Source of the DNA: Deltaproteobacteria bacterium
Lineage (GTDB): Bacteria > Desulfobacterota > Desulfarculia > Desulfarculales > Desulfarculaceae
NCBI GenBank assembly: GCA_020444165.1
Contig: JAHLLK010000003.1
Coordinates: 62,001-126,000, forward strand
DNA: 64,000 bases
Reading direction: 5' to 3'
Notes under the pieces: model-generated
Told to the model about the DNA's origin: nothing
What the model saw: only the letters and a program-made list of their open reading frames with translations
The model's database searches: none
In this document: positions 26,531 to 34,610 of the stretch, piece after piece
How positions within the stretch are numbered: the first letter of the stretch is position 1
Layout of the letters: each line of letters starts with the position of its first letter
Program-made: the position numbers and the translations under genes

Positions 26531-29107
26531 TTAGGCTCCGGCGGCCGGATAAGGGCCGTCACTAGTCTCGATAAATTCTTGCAGGTAAAAGTTTATTTCT
26601 TCGTCGCTTTGCATTTTCACGTCCAATTGGCGGCTATAGGAAACCAGTCTCCCCAGTTGGTGCATCTTCTCCAGCATCCGGAAAGCGGGCAGCTTCTTGA
26701 TGCGGCCGATCACCAAGTCGCCCCTGACCTCGGTGCGGAAATCGTAGCGGGACAGCACCTCGGCCAGGAACTGGGCCCGCCGGGTGCGGCGCGCCAGGTC
26801 GGTGACCCCGCCCAGGAAGCGGAAGTAAATGTAATTGGCGCTCACCTCTTCGCTGATGTAGGCGTCGATGATGTTGAAGTGGTAGCCCAGCCTCAGGTTC
26901 AGGTTCAGGTAGTCCCGGGAGACCACGGCCAGGTTCTGCCCCACCTCCCGGGGCGAGGTGAGGGAAGCGGCCATGGTGCGGGTGACGCTGGACATGAAGC
27001 TGCCGAAGTCCACGGACATGGGGTCGGTGGCCCACATGCCCGGCTCGATCATGCCCTCCAACAGAGCCCCGCAGGGCAGGGAGGTCACTTGGTCCAAGGT
27101 CACCTCCTTGGCCCCGGGCGGGACATCCAGCCCGCCGCCGATGTCGATGATGGTGAGCCCCAGGGGGATGCCCAGTTTCAGCTTCTTGGCCGTGGCCCCG
27201 GGGTGGTGGTGGTACTCCAGGTTGACTAGCTCCTCCACGGCCTTTTCGTGGGCAAAGCGGGTGATGTCGTGCAGGGAGCGGCAGCCCCGGGGGGTGAAGT
27301 CCTTGTCTTCGGGATCCACCAGGTTCAAGGAAGCGATGCGCCGGAGCACCCGTCTGAGCAGGCGGTACTCTTCGGAGTCCTCAAAGGCGTCCTCGGTGAA
27401 CTGGTAGTAGCACAGCTCCTTGATGGTCCCCTGGTAGACCACGTTCTGCTCGGCGTCGAGGGTGACTTCCATACCCGGGGTCAGGAGCTGGGTGGCCACC
27501 CCGGTGTTGACGATGGTGGGCACCCGGTACTCCCGGGCGATGGTGGCCAAGTGACCGGTGGGCGTGCCCACGTCGGTGATGACTCCCCGGGCCCGGCGCA
27601 GGACCTTGCCCAGGCGGGGCGAGGTGAAGCGGGCCACCAGGATGCCGCCTTCGGGGAAGCCCTCCAGGTCCTCGTCCGGGTTCACCAGGTATACCGGTCC
27701 GGTGCCGATGCCCCGCTGGGCCACGGCGCCCCGGTCGCGGAAGATCACCGGCCGGTCTTTCAAAATCGCCGCGATGTCGCAGACCAGCTTGGTGACTTGG
27801 CTCTTCAGGTTCAGGGGGCGCACCTGCAGGATCACCAGTTCACCCTCGCGGTCATAGGCCCACTCGATGTCCTGGGGCGTCTTGTAGTAGCTCTCCAAAC
27901 GCCGGCCCATGTCGGCCAAATGGGTGATCTGCGCCCCGGTGAGGGCCGGGGCCGACTCCCGCTCCGGCGCCACCGGCGTCACCACGGTGCCGCCCTCGGG
28001 GCGGGCCACCAGCTCCTGGACCTTGTGCACCACGTCCAGGCCTTGCACGGTGTGGGGGGCTTCGCGGCTGATGCGATAGAGGTCGGCCGGGACCCGGCCG
28101 GACACCACCGGCTCGCCCAGGCCCAGGCCGGCCGAGACCAGCATGGTGTCCTCTTCCGGCGCCTGGGGGTCCAGGGTGTAGAGCACGCCCGCGGCTTGGG
28201 CGTCCACCATGAGCTGGCAGCCCACGGCCATGGCGATCTGGTCCTCCTTGACCTTCCACTGCCGGCGGTACTCCAGGGCCCGGGCGCTGTAGGCGCTGGC
28301 CGCCACCTGGCGGTAGGCCTGGGGCAGGTCGGCCAGCTTGACCCCCAACACGCTCTGGTACTGCCCGGCAAAAGAGAGGCTGCCGTCTTCGCCCACCGCG
28401 CTGCTCCTGACGGCAAAGGTCTTGCCTTCGGCGTGGGCCTGCCCCACCAGGCGGTGGGCCTCGTGCCGCAGGTCCCGCTCCAGGCCCGGGGGCAGCTCCG
28501 CGGCCAGCACCAGATCGCGCATCTTTTCCGCGGCATCCTCGGTGGAAACGTCCCCGGCCCGCCATTGCTCCAGCCAGGCGCGGAGGTCGATGCGCAGGCC
28601 GGCGTGGTCCAGGAAATCCAGGAAGGCCCGGGTGGTGACCATGAAGCCCGGCGGGGTGGTGAGGCCCAGGACCTGGCTCACTTCCACCAGGCGGTAGTTC
28701 TTGTTGCCCACCACCTCCACCGCCTCGCGGTTCAGGCTGGCCGTGGGCAGCACGTAGGGGGTCTGGGGAACCACCAGCTGGCCGGCCAGATCGGCGTCGA
28801 TCTTGGTCTCGATCGCCTGGAACGCCTCATAGAGCCCCAGGTACCTTTTGGGGGCCATCTTGTTGAGTTCCATAATGATCTGCTGCACCAGATCCTTGGC
28901 CTTCTGACAAGAGGAGATGATGTACTGGCGGTCGAACACGAACTGGCCGCCCAGCTTGTCCCCCATGTCGGCCATGAGTTCCAGCACCTGGTTGTTGAGG
29001 TCCAGGATCCGCTGGAAACCCAGGAAGGTCACGGCAAAGGGGACCCGCGTGGCGCGGCCCTTGCCGCGCCACGGCAGGCATTCGGTTATGGCTTCCAGCC
29101 AGCTCAT
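26531..29107 (-). CDS. PEP/pyruvate-binding (PEP synthase-like) protein with a non-standard C-terminus
   Basis: The 858-residue cytoplasmic protein has an N-terminal helical region (1-120), an ATP-grasp PPDK/PEP-synthase nucleotide domain (about 120-435; RSSAVGEDGSLSFAGQYQS, TLDPQAPEED, QDIEWAYD, LQVRPLN) and a swivelling phosphohistidine domain (about 485-560; GTPTGHLATIARE, His519). The remaining ~300 residues lack the PEP/pyruvate TIM-barrel motifs expected of a full PEP synthase. It may phosphorylate a different acceptor or act in regulation. It lies in the UspA/TauE operon, between a membrane protein and a lone receiver. Confidence 0.75.
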   Translation of the reverse strand: MSWLEAITECLPWRGKGRATRVPFAVTFLGFQRILDLNNQVLELMADMGDKLGGQFVFDRQYIISSCQKAKDLVQQIIMELNKMAPKRYLGLYEAFQAIETKIDADLAGQLVVPQTPYVLPTASLNREAVEVVGNKNYRLVEVSQVLGLTTPPGFMVTTRAFLDFLDHAGLRIDLRAWLEQWRAGDVSTEDAAEKMRDLVLAAELPPGLERDLRHEAHRLVGQAHAEGKTFAVRSSAVGEDGSLSFAGQYQSVLGVKLADLPQAYRQVAASAYSARALEYRRQWKVKEDQIAMAVGCQLMVDAQAAGVLYTLDPQAPEEDTMLVSAGLGLGEPVVSGRVPADLYRISREAPHTVQGLDVVHKVQELVARPEGGTVVTPVAPERESAPALTGAQITHLADMGRRLESYYKTPQDIEWAYDREGELVILQVRPLNLKSQVTKLVCDIAAILKDRPVIFRDRGAVAQRGIGTGPVYLVNPDEDLEGFPEGGILVARFTSPRLGKVLRRARGVITDVGTPTGHLATIAREYRVPTIVNTGVATQLLTPGMEVTLDAEQNVVYQGTIKELCYYQFTEDAFEDSEEYRLLRRVLRRIASLNLVDPEDKDFTPRGCRSLHDITRFAHEKAVEELVNLEYHHHPGATAKKLKLGIPLGLTIIDIGGGLDVPPGAKEVTLDQVTSLPCGALLEGMIEPGMWATDPMSVDFGSFMSSVTRTMAASLTSPREVGQNLAVVSRDYLNLNLRLGYHFNIIDAYISEEVSANYIYFRFLGGVTDLARRTRRAQFLAEVLSRYDFRTEVRGDLVIGRIKKLPAFRMLEKMHQLGRLVSYSRQLDVKMQSDEEINFYLQEFIETSDGPYPAAGA

Positions 29108-29131
29108 GCCTTCTCCGGGGGCGGAGCCTGT

Positions 29132-29890
29132 TTAATGGGCTCCGCCGCCTCCCTTGAACAACAAGGAAGTGATGAGACCTCCCAACAGCGCCACCAAGGA
29201 GGCCAAGACCCCATAAAGCAGGCTGTAGTTGAAGGCCAGGGAGGACATGAGGGCCGGGAAGCCCACCTCCTCCACCATCAATTGGCGCTGGGGCCCTGGG
29301 GTGATCTGGCCCGCGGCGTCCCGCAGGTACACCTGCACCCGGTACTCCCCCTTGGGCAGGCGGGGCGGCAGGTGGAACTCGCTCTCAAAGGTGCGGGATC
29401 CGCCCTGGGCCGGGCCCAGGGTGACCCCCTGGGGCGAGAAGCTGTACAGGCCCTCGCCCTGCTTGATCTTCATGAATTCCTCGAAGAGCTGGTCCGGGTC
29501 GCCGGCGCCGGCTTCGATCTTGGCCTGGGAGCGCAGAGCCTTCAGCCCCAAGTGGAAGTTCGCCTCGGGCACGCCCGAAGCCTGGTACAGGTTCACCGTG
29601 GGCAGGCCGTGGAAAATGACCTCGCCCTGGTTCATCCAGAGGAAGCCCCAGAGCTGCCCCTTGACCCGGAAGGCGGCTTCGCGGGGCTCGTTGCTGAGGC
29701 GGATGGCCACTTGCTCGCCGTCGGGCGCCGTGCCCGAAACCTTGAGGTCGGCGCCGTCGTAGAAGGTGGTGATCTGCACCCGCTCCGGGGCAAGCTGCAC
29801 ATCCACGGCCTGCTCCGCCGCCAAGGCGGGCAGGGTCAGCAATACCAGGGCCGCGGCCAGGCCCCAGGTGACAAGTTTTCCGCGCTTCAT
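29132..29890 (-). CDS. TIGR02186/Alph_Pro_TM-like membrane-anchored protein
   Basis: The 252-residue protein has a signal peptide (cleaved near ALAAEQ), a periplasmic beta-rich domain (VQITTFYDGADLKVSGTAPDG; VKGQLWGFLWMNQG) and one C-terminal transmembrane helix followed by a short Gly/His tail. This matches the TIGR02186 family, usually encoded next to TauE/SafE exporters as here. The ATG at 29890, one base after the exporter stop codon, has GGGAGG eight bases upstream. It probably assists or senses the exported anion; the function is not established. Confidence 0.7.
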   Translation of the reverse strand: MKRGKLVTWGLAAALVLLTLPALAAEQAVDVQLAPERVQITTFYDGADLKVSGTAPDGEQVAIRLSNEPREAAFRVKGQLWGFLWMNQGEVIFHGLPTVNLYQASGVPEANFHLGLKALRSQAKIEAGAGDPDQLFEEFMKIKQGEGLYSFSPQGVTLGPAQGGSRTFESEFHLPPRLPKGEYRVQVYLRDAAGQITPGPQRQLMVEEVGFPALMSSLAFNYSLLYGVLASLVALLGGLITSLLFKGGGGAH

Positions 29891-29891
29891 T

Positions 29892-30827
29892 TCAGTGACC
29901 TCCCGCATAGCTGAGCAGGAAGTGGGGATGCACCAGGAGGTCCAGGAGCATCTTGCCCATCACCAGGAGCACCACGCTGGCCAGGATCAGCTTGAGCTGC
30001 TCGCCCTTCAGGCGCTTGCTGAGCTTGGCCCCCACCTGGGCCCCCAGGGTGGAGCCCAACAAGAGGATCAAGGCCAGCACAAAGTCCACCGTGTGGTTGG
30101 TGCGGGCCTGCATCACCGTGACCACCACGCAGGTGAACAGGATCTGGAAGAGGCTGGTGCCCACCACCACGTGCATGGGCATGCGCAGGAGGTAGACCAT
30201 CACCGGCACCATGATGAACCCGCCGCCTACTCCCATGATAGCGGCCAACACCCCCACGAAGGCGCCCAGGATCAGGGGCATGAGCATGGAAAGCTCGATG
30301 CCCGACTTTTCGAAGTTCGTCTGGAAGGGGAGGCGGCCCATCATCTCGGCGTAGCGGGAAGGCCCCTTGGGCGCCGCGGTGGTGGCCCCGGACTTGGCCT
30401 TGCGCAGGGACTGGATGGTCTCCATCATCATATAGAAGCCCACGAAGCCCAGCATGAGCACGTAGGTCAGCTTGATGAGGAAGTCGGCGTTGCCCGTGGC
30501 CCGCAGAATCTTGATGATCTGCACCCCCAAGACCCCGCCCACGGTGCCGCCGACCAGGAGCAACAGGCCCATTTTGAAGTCAACGTTGCCCAACCGGTAG
30601 TGGGCCAGGGTGCCCGAGGTGGAGGCGCCCACAATCTGGTTGGAGTCCGAGGCCGCCGCCACGGTCGGGGGGATGCCCACCATGATCAAAAGCGGAGTCA
30701 TCAAAAATCCTCCGCCTACCCCAAAGAGGCCGGACAACAAACCCACCAGCCCCCCCAGGGCGAAGATCAGAAGAATGTTCACGCTGTTGCCCGCTATGGG
30801 CAGGTAAAGATGCCACGGCATGCTCAT
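29892..30827 (-). CDS. TauE/SafE (TSUP) family anion exporter
   Basis: The 311-residue membrane protein has the two pseudo-repeats of the family, each with a glycine motif: SGLFGVGGGFLMTP (about residues 30-43) and AAIMGVGGGFIMVP (about 205-218). Family members move sulfite, sulfoacetate or related organosulfur anions. The start ATG at 30827 overlaps the UspA stop by 4 nt, which settles the start against a long non-homologous upstream extension. The stop is one base before the TIGR02186-like ATG. The substrate is inferred only from family. Confidence 0.9.
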   Translation of the reverse strand: MSMPWHLYLPIAGNSVNILLIFALGGLVGLLSGLFGVGGGFLMTPLLIMVGIPPTVAAASDSNQIVGASTSGTLAHYRLGNVDFKMGLLLLVGGTVGGVLGVQIIKILRATGNADFLIKLTYVLMLGFVGFYMMMETIQSLRKAKSGATTAAPKGPSRYAEMMGRLPFQTNFEKSGIELSMLMPLILGAFVGVLAAIMGVGGGFIMVPVMVYLLRMPMHVVVGTSLFQILFTCVVVTVMQARTNHTVDFVLALILLLGSTLGAQVGAKLSKRLKGEQLKLILASVVLLVMGKMLLDLLVHPHFLLSYAGGH

Positions 30828-31252
30828 TTTCCTTCCATCGCTAAGCTCTGATCCCGCTGGTGGACCACCTCGATGTGGCAATCCACCCGCAACCGTATGT
30901 TCTCGAGAGTTTTGCGGAAATCCTTCTGGGACGTCTCGCCGTCCCCCGGTTGCCCCACCACGAGCAGGGTGATGCCCTGCTCCTGGATAAAGCGAATGGT
31001 CTCGCTTTCGAAGCTGCCCTCGGTGACGAAGTACTCCAAGGGCAGCCCTTCGGACCGGGCTTGGTCGATGAGCTTTTCCAGGCGGCGCACCAGGCTTTCC
31101 CCCGGGCTCCCGGGGGGGCGGGGCAGGTCGCCGGGCCGGTTCACCAACAAGACGTAGACCTTGGCCTGGATGCGTTTGGCCAGATTGACGGCGTGGATGC
31201 CGGGAGCCAGGCTGGTCTCCCGGGGATCGACGCCAACTAGAATCCGCTCCAT
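30824..31252 (-). CDS. Universal stress protein (UspA family)
   Basis: The 142-residue single-domain UspA has MERILVGVDPRETSLAPGIHAVNLA at the N-terminus and ITLLVVGQPGDGETS in place of the usual ATP-binding glycine loop. First gene of the operon: AAGGAG lies six bases before the ATG, and the ribosome site is immediately downstream of the last of four leader hairpins. The stop overlaps the exporter start by 4 nt. Probably a cytoplasmic stress or signalling protein. Confidence 0.85.
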   Translation of the reverse strand: MERILVGVDPRETSLAPGIHAVNLAKRIQAKVYVLLVNRPGDLPRPPGSPGESLVRRLEKLIDQARSEGLPLEYFVTEGSFESETIRFIQEQGITLLVVGQPGDGETSQKDFRKTLENIRLRVDCHIEVVHQRDQSLAMEGK

Positions 31253-31273
31253 GCACAACTCCTCAAAGGAGAG

Positions 31274-31391
31274 CATTGCACGGGGCGTCCTGCCCCGTGC
31301 AATGTCGGCTTGGCAAAAACGCGGTTTTGCCAAGCCTCACAAATTGCAAGCTTTTTTAAGCTTGCAATTTGGCGGGCCATCCTTGGCCCGC
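31274..31391 (-). repeat. Four consecutive perfect hairpins in the operon leader
   Basis: Stems: 31274-31286 with 31292-31304 (13 bp, 5-nt loop); 31307-31318 with 31325-31336 (12 bp, 6-nt loop); 31341-31353 with 31358-31370 (13 bp, 4-nt loop); 31372-31379 with 31384-31391 (8 bp, 4-nt loop). They are separated by only 2, 4 and 1 nt. Their composition alternates between GC-rich and AT-rich. None is followed by a clear U tract in the direction of the operon. They lie about 20 nt upstream of the UspA start. Confidence 0.85.
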
Positions 31392-31499
31392 ATCGGCCAT
31401 TGCCCGCCGTGATCATGTTCCACAGCCATTTTTGGCATAATATCAACATGTTGTATGTGTTTCACCATGCAATGGCCTCCAAAGGTTGCGCCTAAATGG

Positions 31500-31515
31500 A
31501 GCAAGAAGCGTACCA
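31500..31515 (-). promoter_or_regulatory. Sigma-54 (RpoN) promoter
   Basis: On the minus strand the site reads TGGTACGCTTCTTGCT, differing from the TGGCACG-N4-TTGCW consensus at one base, with the required 10 bp between GG and GC. The predicted transcription start is about 31488, giving a leader of about 235 nt before the UspA ATG. Confidence 0.75.
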
Positions 31516-31577
31516 CATAATATATTATTGATATTTAAGGTAAATTAACGTTGAGGTCGCGGCGGGCCCGTGTTTCG

Positions 31578-31675
31578 GGTTCAAACTGAAACACCAAGTC
31601 GGGAAAGCCGGGGAAACGCCTGTTCAAACTTGAAAAATCAGAAAATAAACCGGGTTTTCGGTTTCAATGTGAAAC
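31578..31675. promoter_or_regulatory. Three enhancer-like dyads (upstream activating sequences)
   Basis: GGTTCA-AAC-TGAAAC (31578-31592), TTCAA-AC-TTGAA (31623-31634) and GTTTCA-ATG-TGAAAC (31661-31675) share the TTCA/TGAA arms. They lie about 90 to 190 bp upstream of the predicted sigma-54 start, the usual place for binding an NtrC-type activator, whose gene ends at 31730. Confidence 0.7.
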
Positions 31676-31729
31676 TGACGTGAAGAGTAGCGCACGCTGC
31701 CACCCGCCCCGTACCGCGGCGGCAGGCGG

Positions 31730-33076
31730 TCAGTCGTCCAGGCTGTACTTCTTGAGTTTGCGCCAAAGAGTGGTGCGGGGCAGGCCCAGGATCTTGCCGG
31801 CCAGGCCCTTGTTGTGCCCGGCCTTCTCCATGACCTTGGCTATGTGGCGGCGCTCCATCTCCTCCAACGACAATAGCTCTTCGCCCTCGTAGGAGCGGAA
31901 CTCCAGGGACTGGAGGTCGGGAGGCAGGTCGTGCACCTTGATTATCTGATCGTCGGCCAGGGCCACCGCCCGCTCGATGATGTTTTCCAACTCTCTGACA
32001 TTGCCGGGAAAGCTGTAGTTGAGCAGCAGGTCCATGGCCTCTTCGGAGATGCAGGGCTTGGCCTTCTTGGCGGCCTGGCTGTACGTGTGGCAGAAGTGGG
32101 CCACCAGAAGCGGGATGTCTTCCCGGCGCTCGGCCAGCCGCGGCAGGCGCAGGGTCACCACGTTCAAGCGGTAGAACAGGTCTTCCCGCACGGTGCCCTC
32201 GGCCACCGCATTCTTCATGTTGCGGTTGGTGGCCGAGATGATGCGGATGTCCAGGCTGATGGGCTTGGTGCCGCCCACCCGCAGGATGCGCTTGTCCTGG
32301 ATCACGTGGAGGAGCTTGACCTGCATGGACAGGGGCATCTCCCCGATTTCATCCAGAAACACGGTGCCGTGGGCCGCGGATTCCAACAGGCCGATCTTGG
32401 TGGCCGAGGCTCCGGTGTAAGAGCCTTTTTCATGGCCGAACAGCTCGTTGGTGATGAGCTCCTCGCTGAACCCGCCGCAGTTGAACGATACAAAAGGCCT
32501 GCCGGCCCGTGGGCTTAGGTCGTGGATAGCCCGGGCGGCCAGCTCCTTGCCCGTGCCCGACTCGCCTTCGACCAGCACGTTGCAGTCCACCAGGGCCACC
32601 TTCTGGATCATGGAGTAGACCTCGCGCATGGCCGGGCTGCCGCCGATGAAGCGCTGGAAGCTGCCGGAACGGCCCGCTTCCTCCTGGGCCGGTTGGTCCT
32701 CCAACCGGAGCTTGATCTTTTCCCAGGCGGTGTGGGTGAGGTGGCGGATCTCCTCCAGCTTGAAAGGTTTGGTGACGTAGTGATAAGCACCCAGCTTCAT
32801 GGCCTGAATGGCGCTTTCGATGGTGCCGTGGCCGGTGATGACAATGACCTCGGAGGCCTCCCGGCGGGCCTTGCTCTCCTTGAGCACCTCCATGCCGTCG
32901 GGGCCGGGCATGCGCAGGTCTGTGAAAATAATATCAAAAGGCTCCCTGGCCAGACGTTCCAGATAGGGACGCCCGTCGGGGAAGCACTCCACCGCGAAGC
33001 CTTCCTTTTCCAGCGCCCGCTCGAGGCGCTTGAGCACCATGGGTTCGTCGTCGATGATGGCCACGCGGGCTTTCAC
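31730..33076 (-). CDS. NtrC-family sigma-54-dependent response regulator
   Basis: The 448-residue activator has a receiver domain (Asp53 in IIFTDLRM; Lys103), an AAA+ domain (Walker A GESGTGKE 171-178; sigma-54 contact loop GSYTGA 218-223; Walker B GTVFLDEIGE 237-246; R-finger region FYRLNVV) and a Fis-type HTH at the C-terminus (NKGLAGKILGLPRTTLWRKL). The contact loop is GSYTGA rather than the usual GAFTGA. The ATG overlaps the kinase stop by 4 nt. The adjacent downstream region has its expected target: a sigma-54 promoter with three dyads. Confidence 0.95.
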   Translation of the reverse strand: MKARVAIIDDEPMVLKRLERALEKEGFAVECFPDGRPYLERLAREPFDIIFTDLRMPGPDGMEVLKESKARREASEVIVITGHGTIESAIQAMKLGAYHYVTKPFKLEEIRHLTHTAWEKIKLRLEDQPAQEEAGRSGSFQRFIGGSPAMREVYSMIQKVALVDCNVLVEGESGTGKELAARAIHDLSPRAGRPFVSFNCGGFSEELITNELFGHEKGSYTGASATKIGLLESAAHGTVFLDEIGEMPLSMQVKLLHVIQDKRILRVGGTKPISLDIRIISATNRNMKNAVAEGTVREDLFYRLNVVTLRLPRLAERREDIPLLVAHFCHTYSQAAKKAKPCISEEAMDLLLNYSFPGNVRELENIIERAVALADDQIIKVHDLPPDLQSLEFRSYEGEELLSLEEMERRHIAKVMEKAGHNKGLAGKILGLPRTTLWRKLKKYSLDD

Positions 33077-34500
33077 TGGGGTCTGTCCTCCCCCCGGCCG
33101 GCCACCGGCAAGTAAACGGTAAAAGTTGAGCCCTGGCCGGTATGGCTCTGCACTTCGATGTAGCCGCCGTGCTTTTTCACCAGGCCGTAGGAGACTGACA
33201 GGCCCAGGCCCGTGCCCTGGCCCACCTCCTTGGTGGTGTAGAAGGGGTCGAAAATATGCTCCAAATCCTCGGGCTTGATGCCTCCGCCGGAATCGCTGAC
33301 GTCTATCCGCAGGAAGCCTGGAGGCTCCTGTACCGCGGTCACCCGGATGGACCCGCCGGAGGGCATGGCCTGCACGGCGTTCAGGAGGAGGTTCAGGAAG
33401 ACCTGTTGCAGATTGCGCAGGCTGCCCTGGATGGGGGGCAGGTCGGGCGGGACCTGGCTGTCCAGGGTGATGCCGTCCACCATGATTTGATTCTTCACCA
33501 GTTTGTACGTGCTGTCCAGCACTTCCCCAATGGTGAAGGTGGAGAAACCGGGCCGGTCCATGCGGGAGAAGTCCAAGAGGTTCTTGACGATCTCGCCGGC
33601 CCGGTCCGCCTGGCTCAGGATATCCAGACTCAGCTCGCTGGTCTCGGCCGGGGTCAGGTTGTCCACGTCATCCAAAAGGGTTTCCGCGGTGAGCCGGATG
33701 TTGTTGATGGGGTTGTTCAGCTCGTGGGCGATGCCCGAGGTGAAGGTGCCGATGGCCGCGATCTTGCGCGATTGCACCAGCTCTTCCTGACGGGTCTCGA
33801 TCTCCAGGGCCATGCGGTTGAAGGCCTCCACCAGAGAGGACACCTCGTCCTGGTGCCGGGCCTGATAGGCGATGGGTTGGAAGTTGCCCCGGGCCACCTC
33901 GATGGTGGTGCGCTGGATCAGGGCCAGAGGACGCAGGATGTTGCGGCTGACCAAAAGCCCCAAGACCACCAGGAGCACCACGAAGCTGCCCAGGAAGGCC
34001 ATGGGTATGGCCATGGTGCGGTTCAGGGCTTCGTGGATGCGCTGGCGCTTCAAACGCAGGAGATGTTGGGTGTAGTCCACCATCTCCTTGCCTTCCTGGC
34101 GGATTTTCACCAGGTCAAAGGGGTCCTCCGCCGCGGTGGGGTCCCGCAGGGTGTTGGCCACCACCTGGCTGTAAGCCTGCATGCTGTTTGTAAAAACCGC
34201 GAACTCGCGCTCGCCGCCCACCCGCTTCATGTCCGCGGTCAACTGGGTGGTCAGCTCCTGGGTCCGGTCCAGGTAGTGCACCGCCTCCTTCAAGTCCTTG
34301 GTGTCACGGAAGATGATGTAGTTCTTCTCATAGCGGCGCACTTCGAGCACGTTATTGAAAAGCCGGTAGAAATCCTCCACCAGATCGAATCTTTCCCGCA
34401 GGGAGACCAGGTTCCAATAGTGGTACCCGGTCAGCGCCACGCCCAGGGCCAGGCACACCAGGAACAGGGCCAGAATCCGGCCACGGATGGAATTTTTCAC
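33073..34500 (-). CDS. Membrane sensor histidine kinase
   Basis: The 475-residue protein has a transmembrane helix near residues 8-28, a helical periplasmic sensor (about 30-180; FRDTKDLKEAVHYLDRTQEL), a second helix (about 185-205), HAMP, a HisKA helix with the phosphoacceptor in SGIAHELNNPINN (about residue 260) and an ATPase domain with NLLLNAVQAM, DSGGGI and GTGLGLS. It resembles the ZraS/NtrB-like partners of sigma-54 activators. The start is GTG at 34500 because AAGGGGA lies seven bases upstream. Coupled to the regulator gene by overlap. Confidence 0.92.
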   Translation of the reverse strand: MKNSIRGRILALFLVCLALGVALTGYHYWNLVSLRERFDLVEDFYRLFNNVLEVRRYEKNYIIFRDTKDLKEAVHYLDRTQELTTQLTADMKRVGGEREFAVFTNSMQAYSQVVANTLRDPTAAEDPFDLVKIRQEGKEMVDYTQHLLRLKRQRIHEALNRTMAIPMAFLGSFVVLLVVLGLLVSRNILRPLALIQRTTIEVARGNFQPIAYQARHQDEVSSLVEAFNRMALEIETRQEELVQSRKIAAIGTFTSGIAHELNNPINNIRLTAETLLDDVDNLTPAETSELSLDILSQADRAGEIVKNLLDFSRMDRPGFSTFTIGEVLDSTYKLVKNQIMVDGITLDSQVPPDLPPIQGSLRNLQQVFLNLLLNAVQAMPSGGSIRVTAVQEPPGFLRIDVSDSGGGIKPEDLEHIFDPFYTTKEVGQGTGLGLSVSYGLVKKHGGYIEVQSHTGQGSTFTVYLPVAGRGEDRPQ

Positions 34501-34610
34501 GGGCAATCCCCTTGGCACCGGAACGGCACCATGCCGCTCCTCTCAAAATACGCCAGCAAACTTCGTGCCGCCAGGGGGAGGGGAGGGTGATGTCAGCGGG
34601 GGAGGCAGGG

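Larger units (their letters stand above)
31253..31729 (-). other. Long regulatory leader/intergenic region
   Basis: About 480 bp between the NtrC-type gene and the UspA operon. Reading in the direction of transcription: three enhancer-like dyads, a sigma-54 promoter, about 100 bp of AT-rich leader and four back-to-back hairpins ending just before the ribosome site. Details are in the separate entries. Confidence 0.7.

Noticed and set aside
27248..29914. 888-codon plus-strand open frame opposite the PEP-synthase-like gene
   Set aside because: Antisense shadow of a gene with recognisable domains; no motif on the plus strand.
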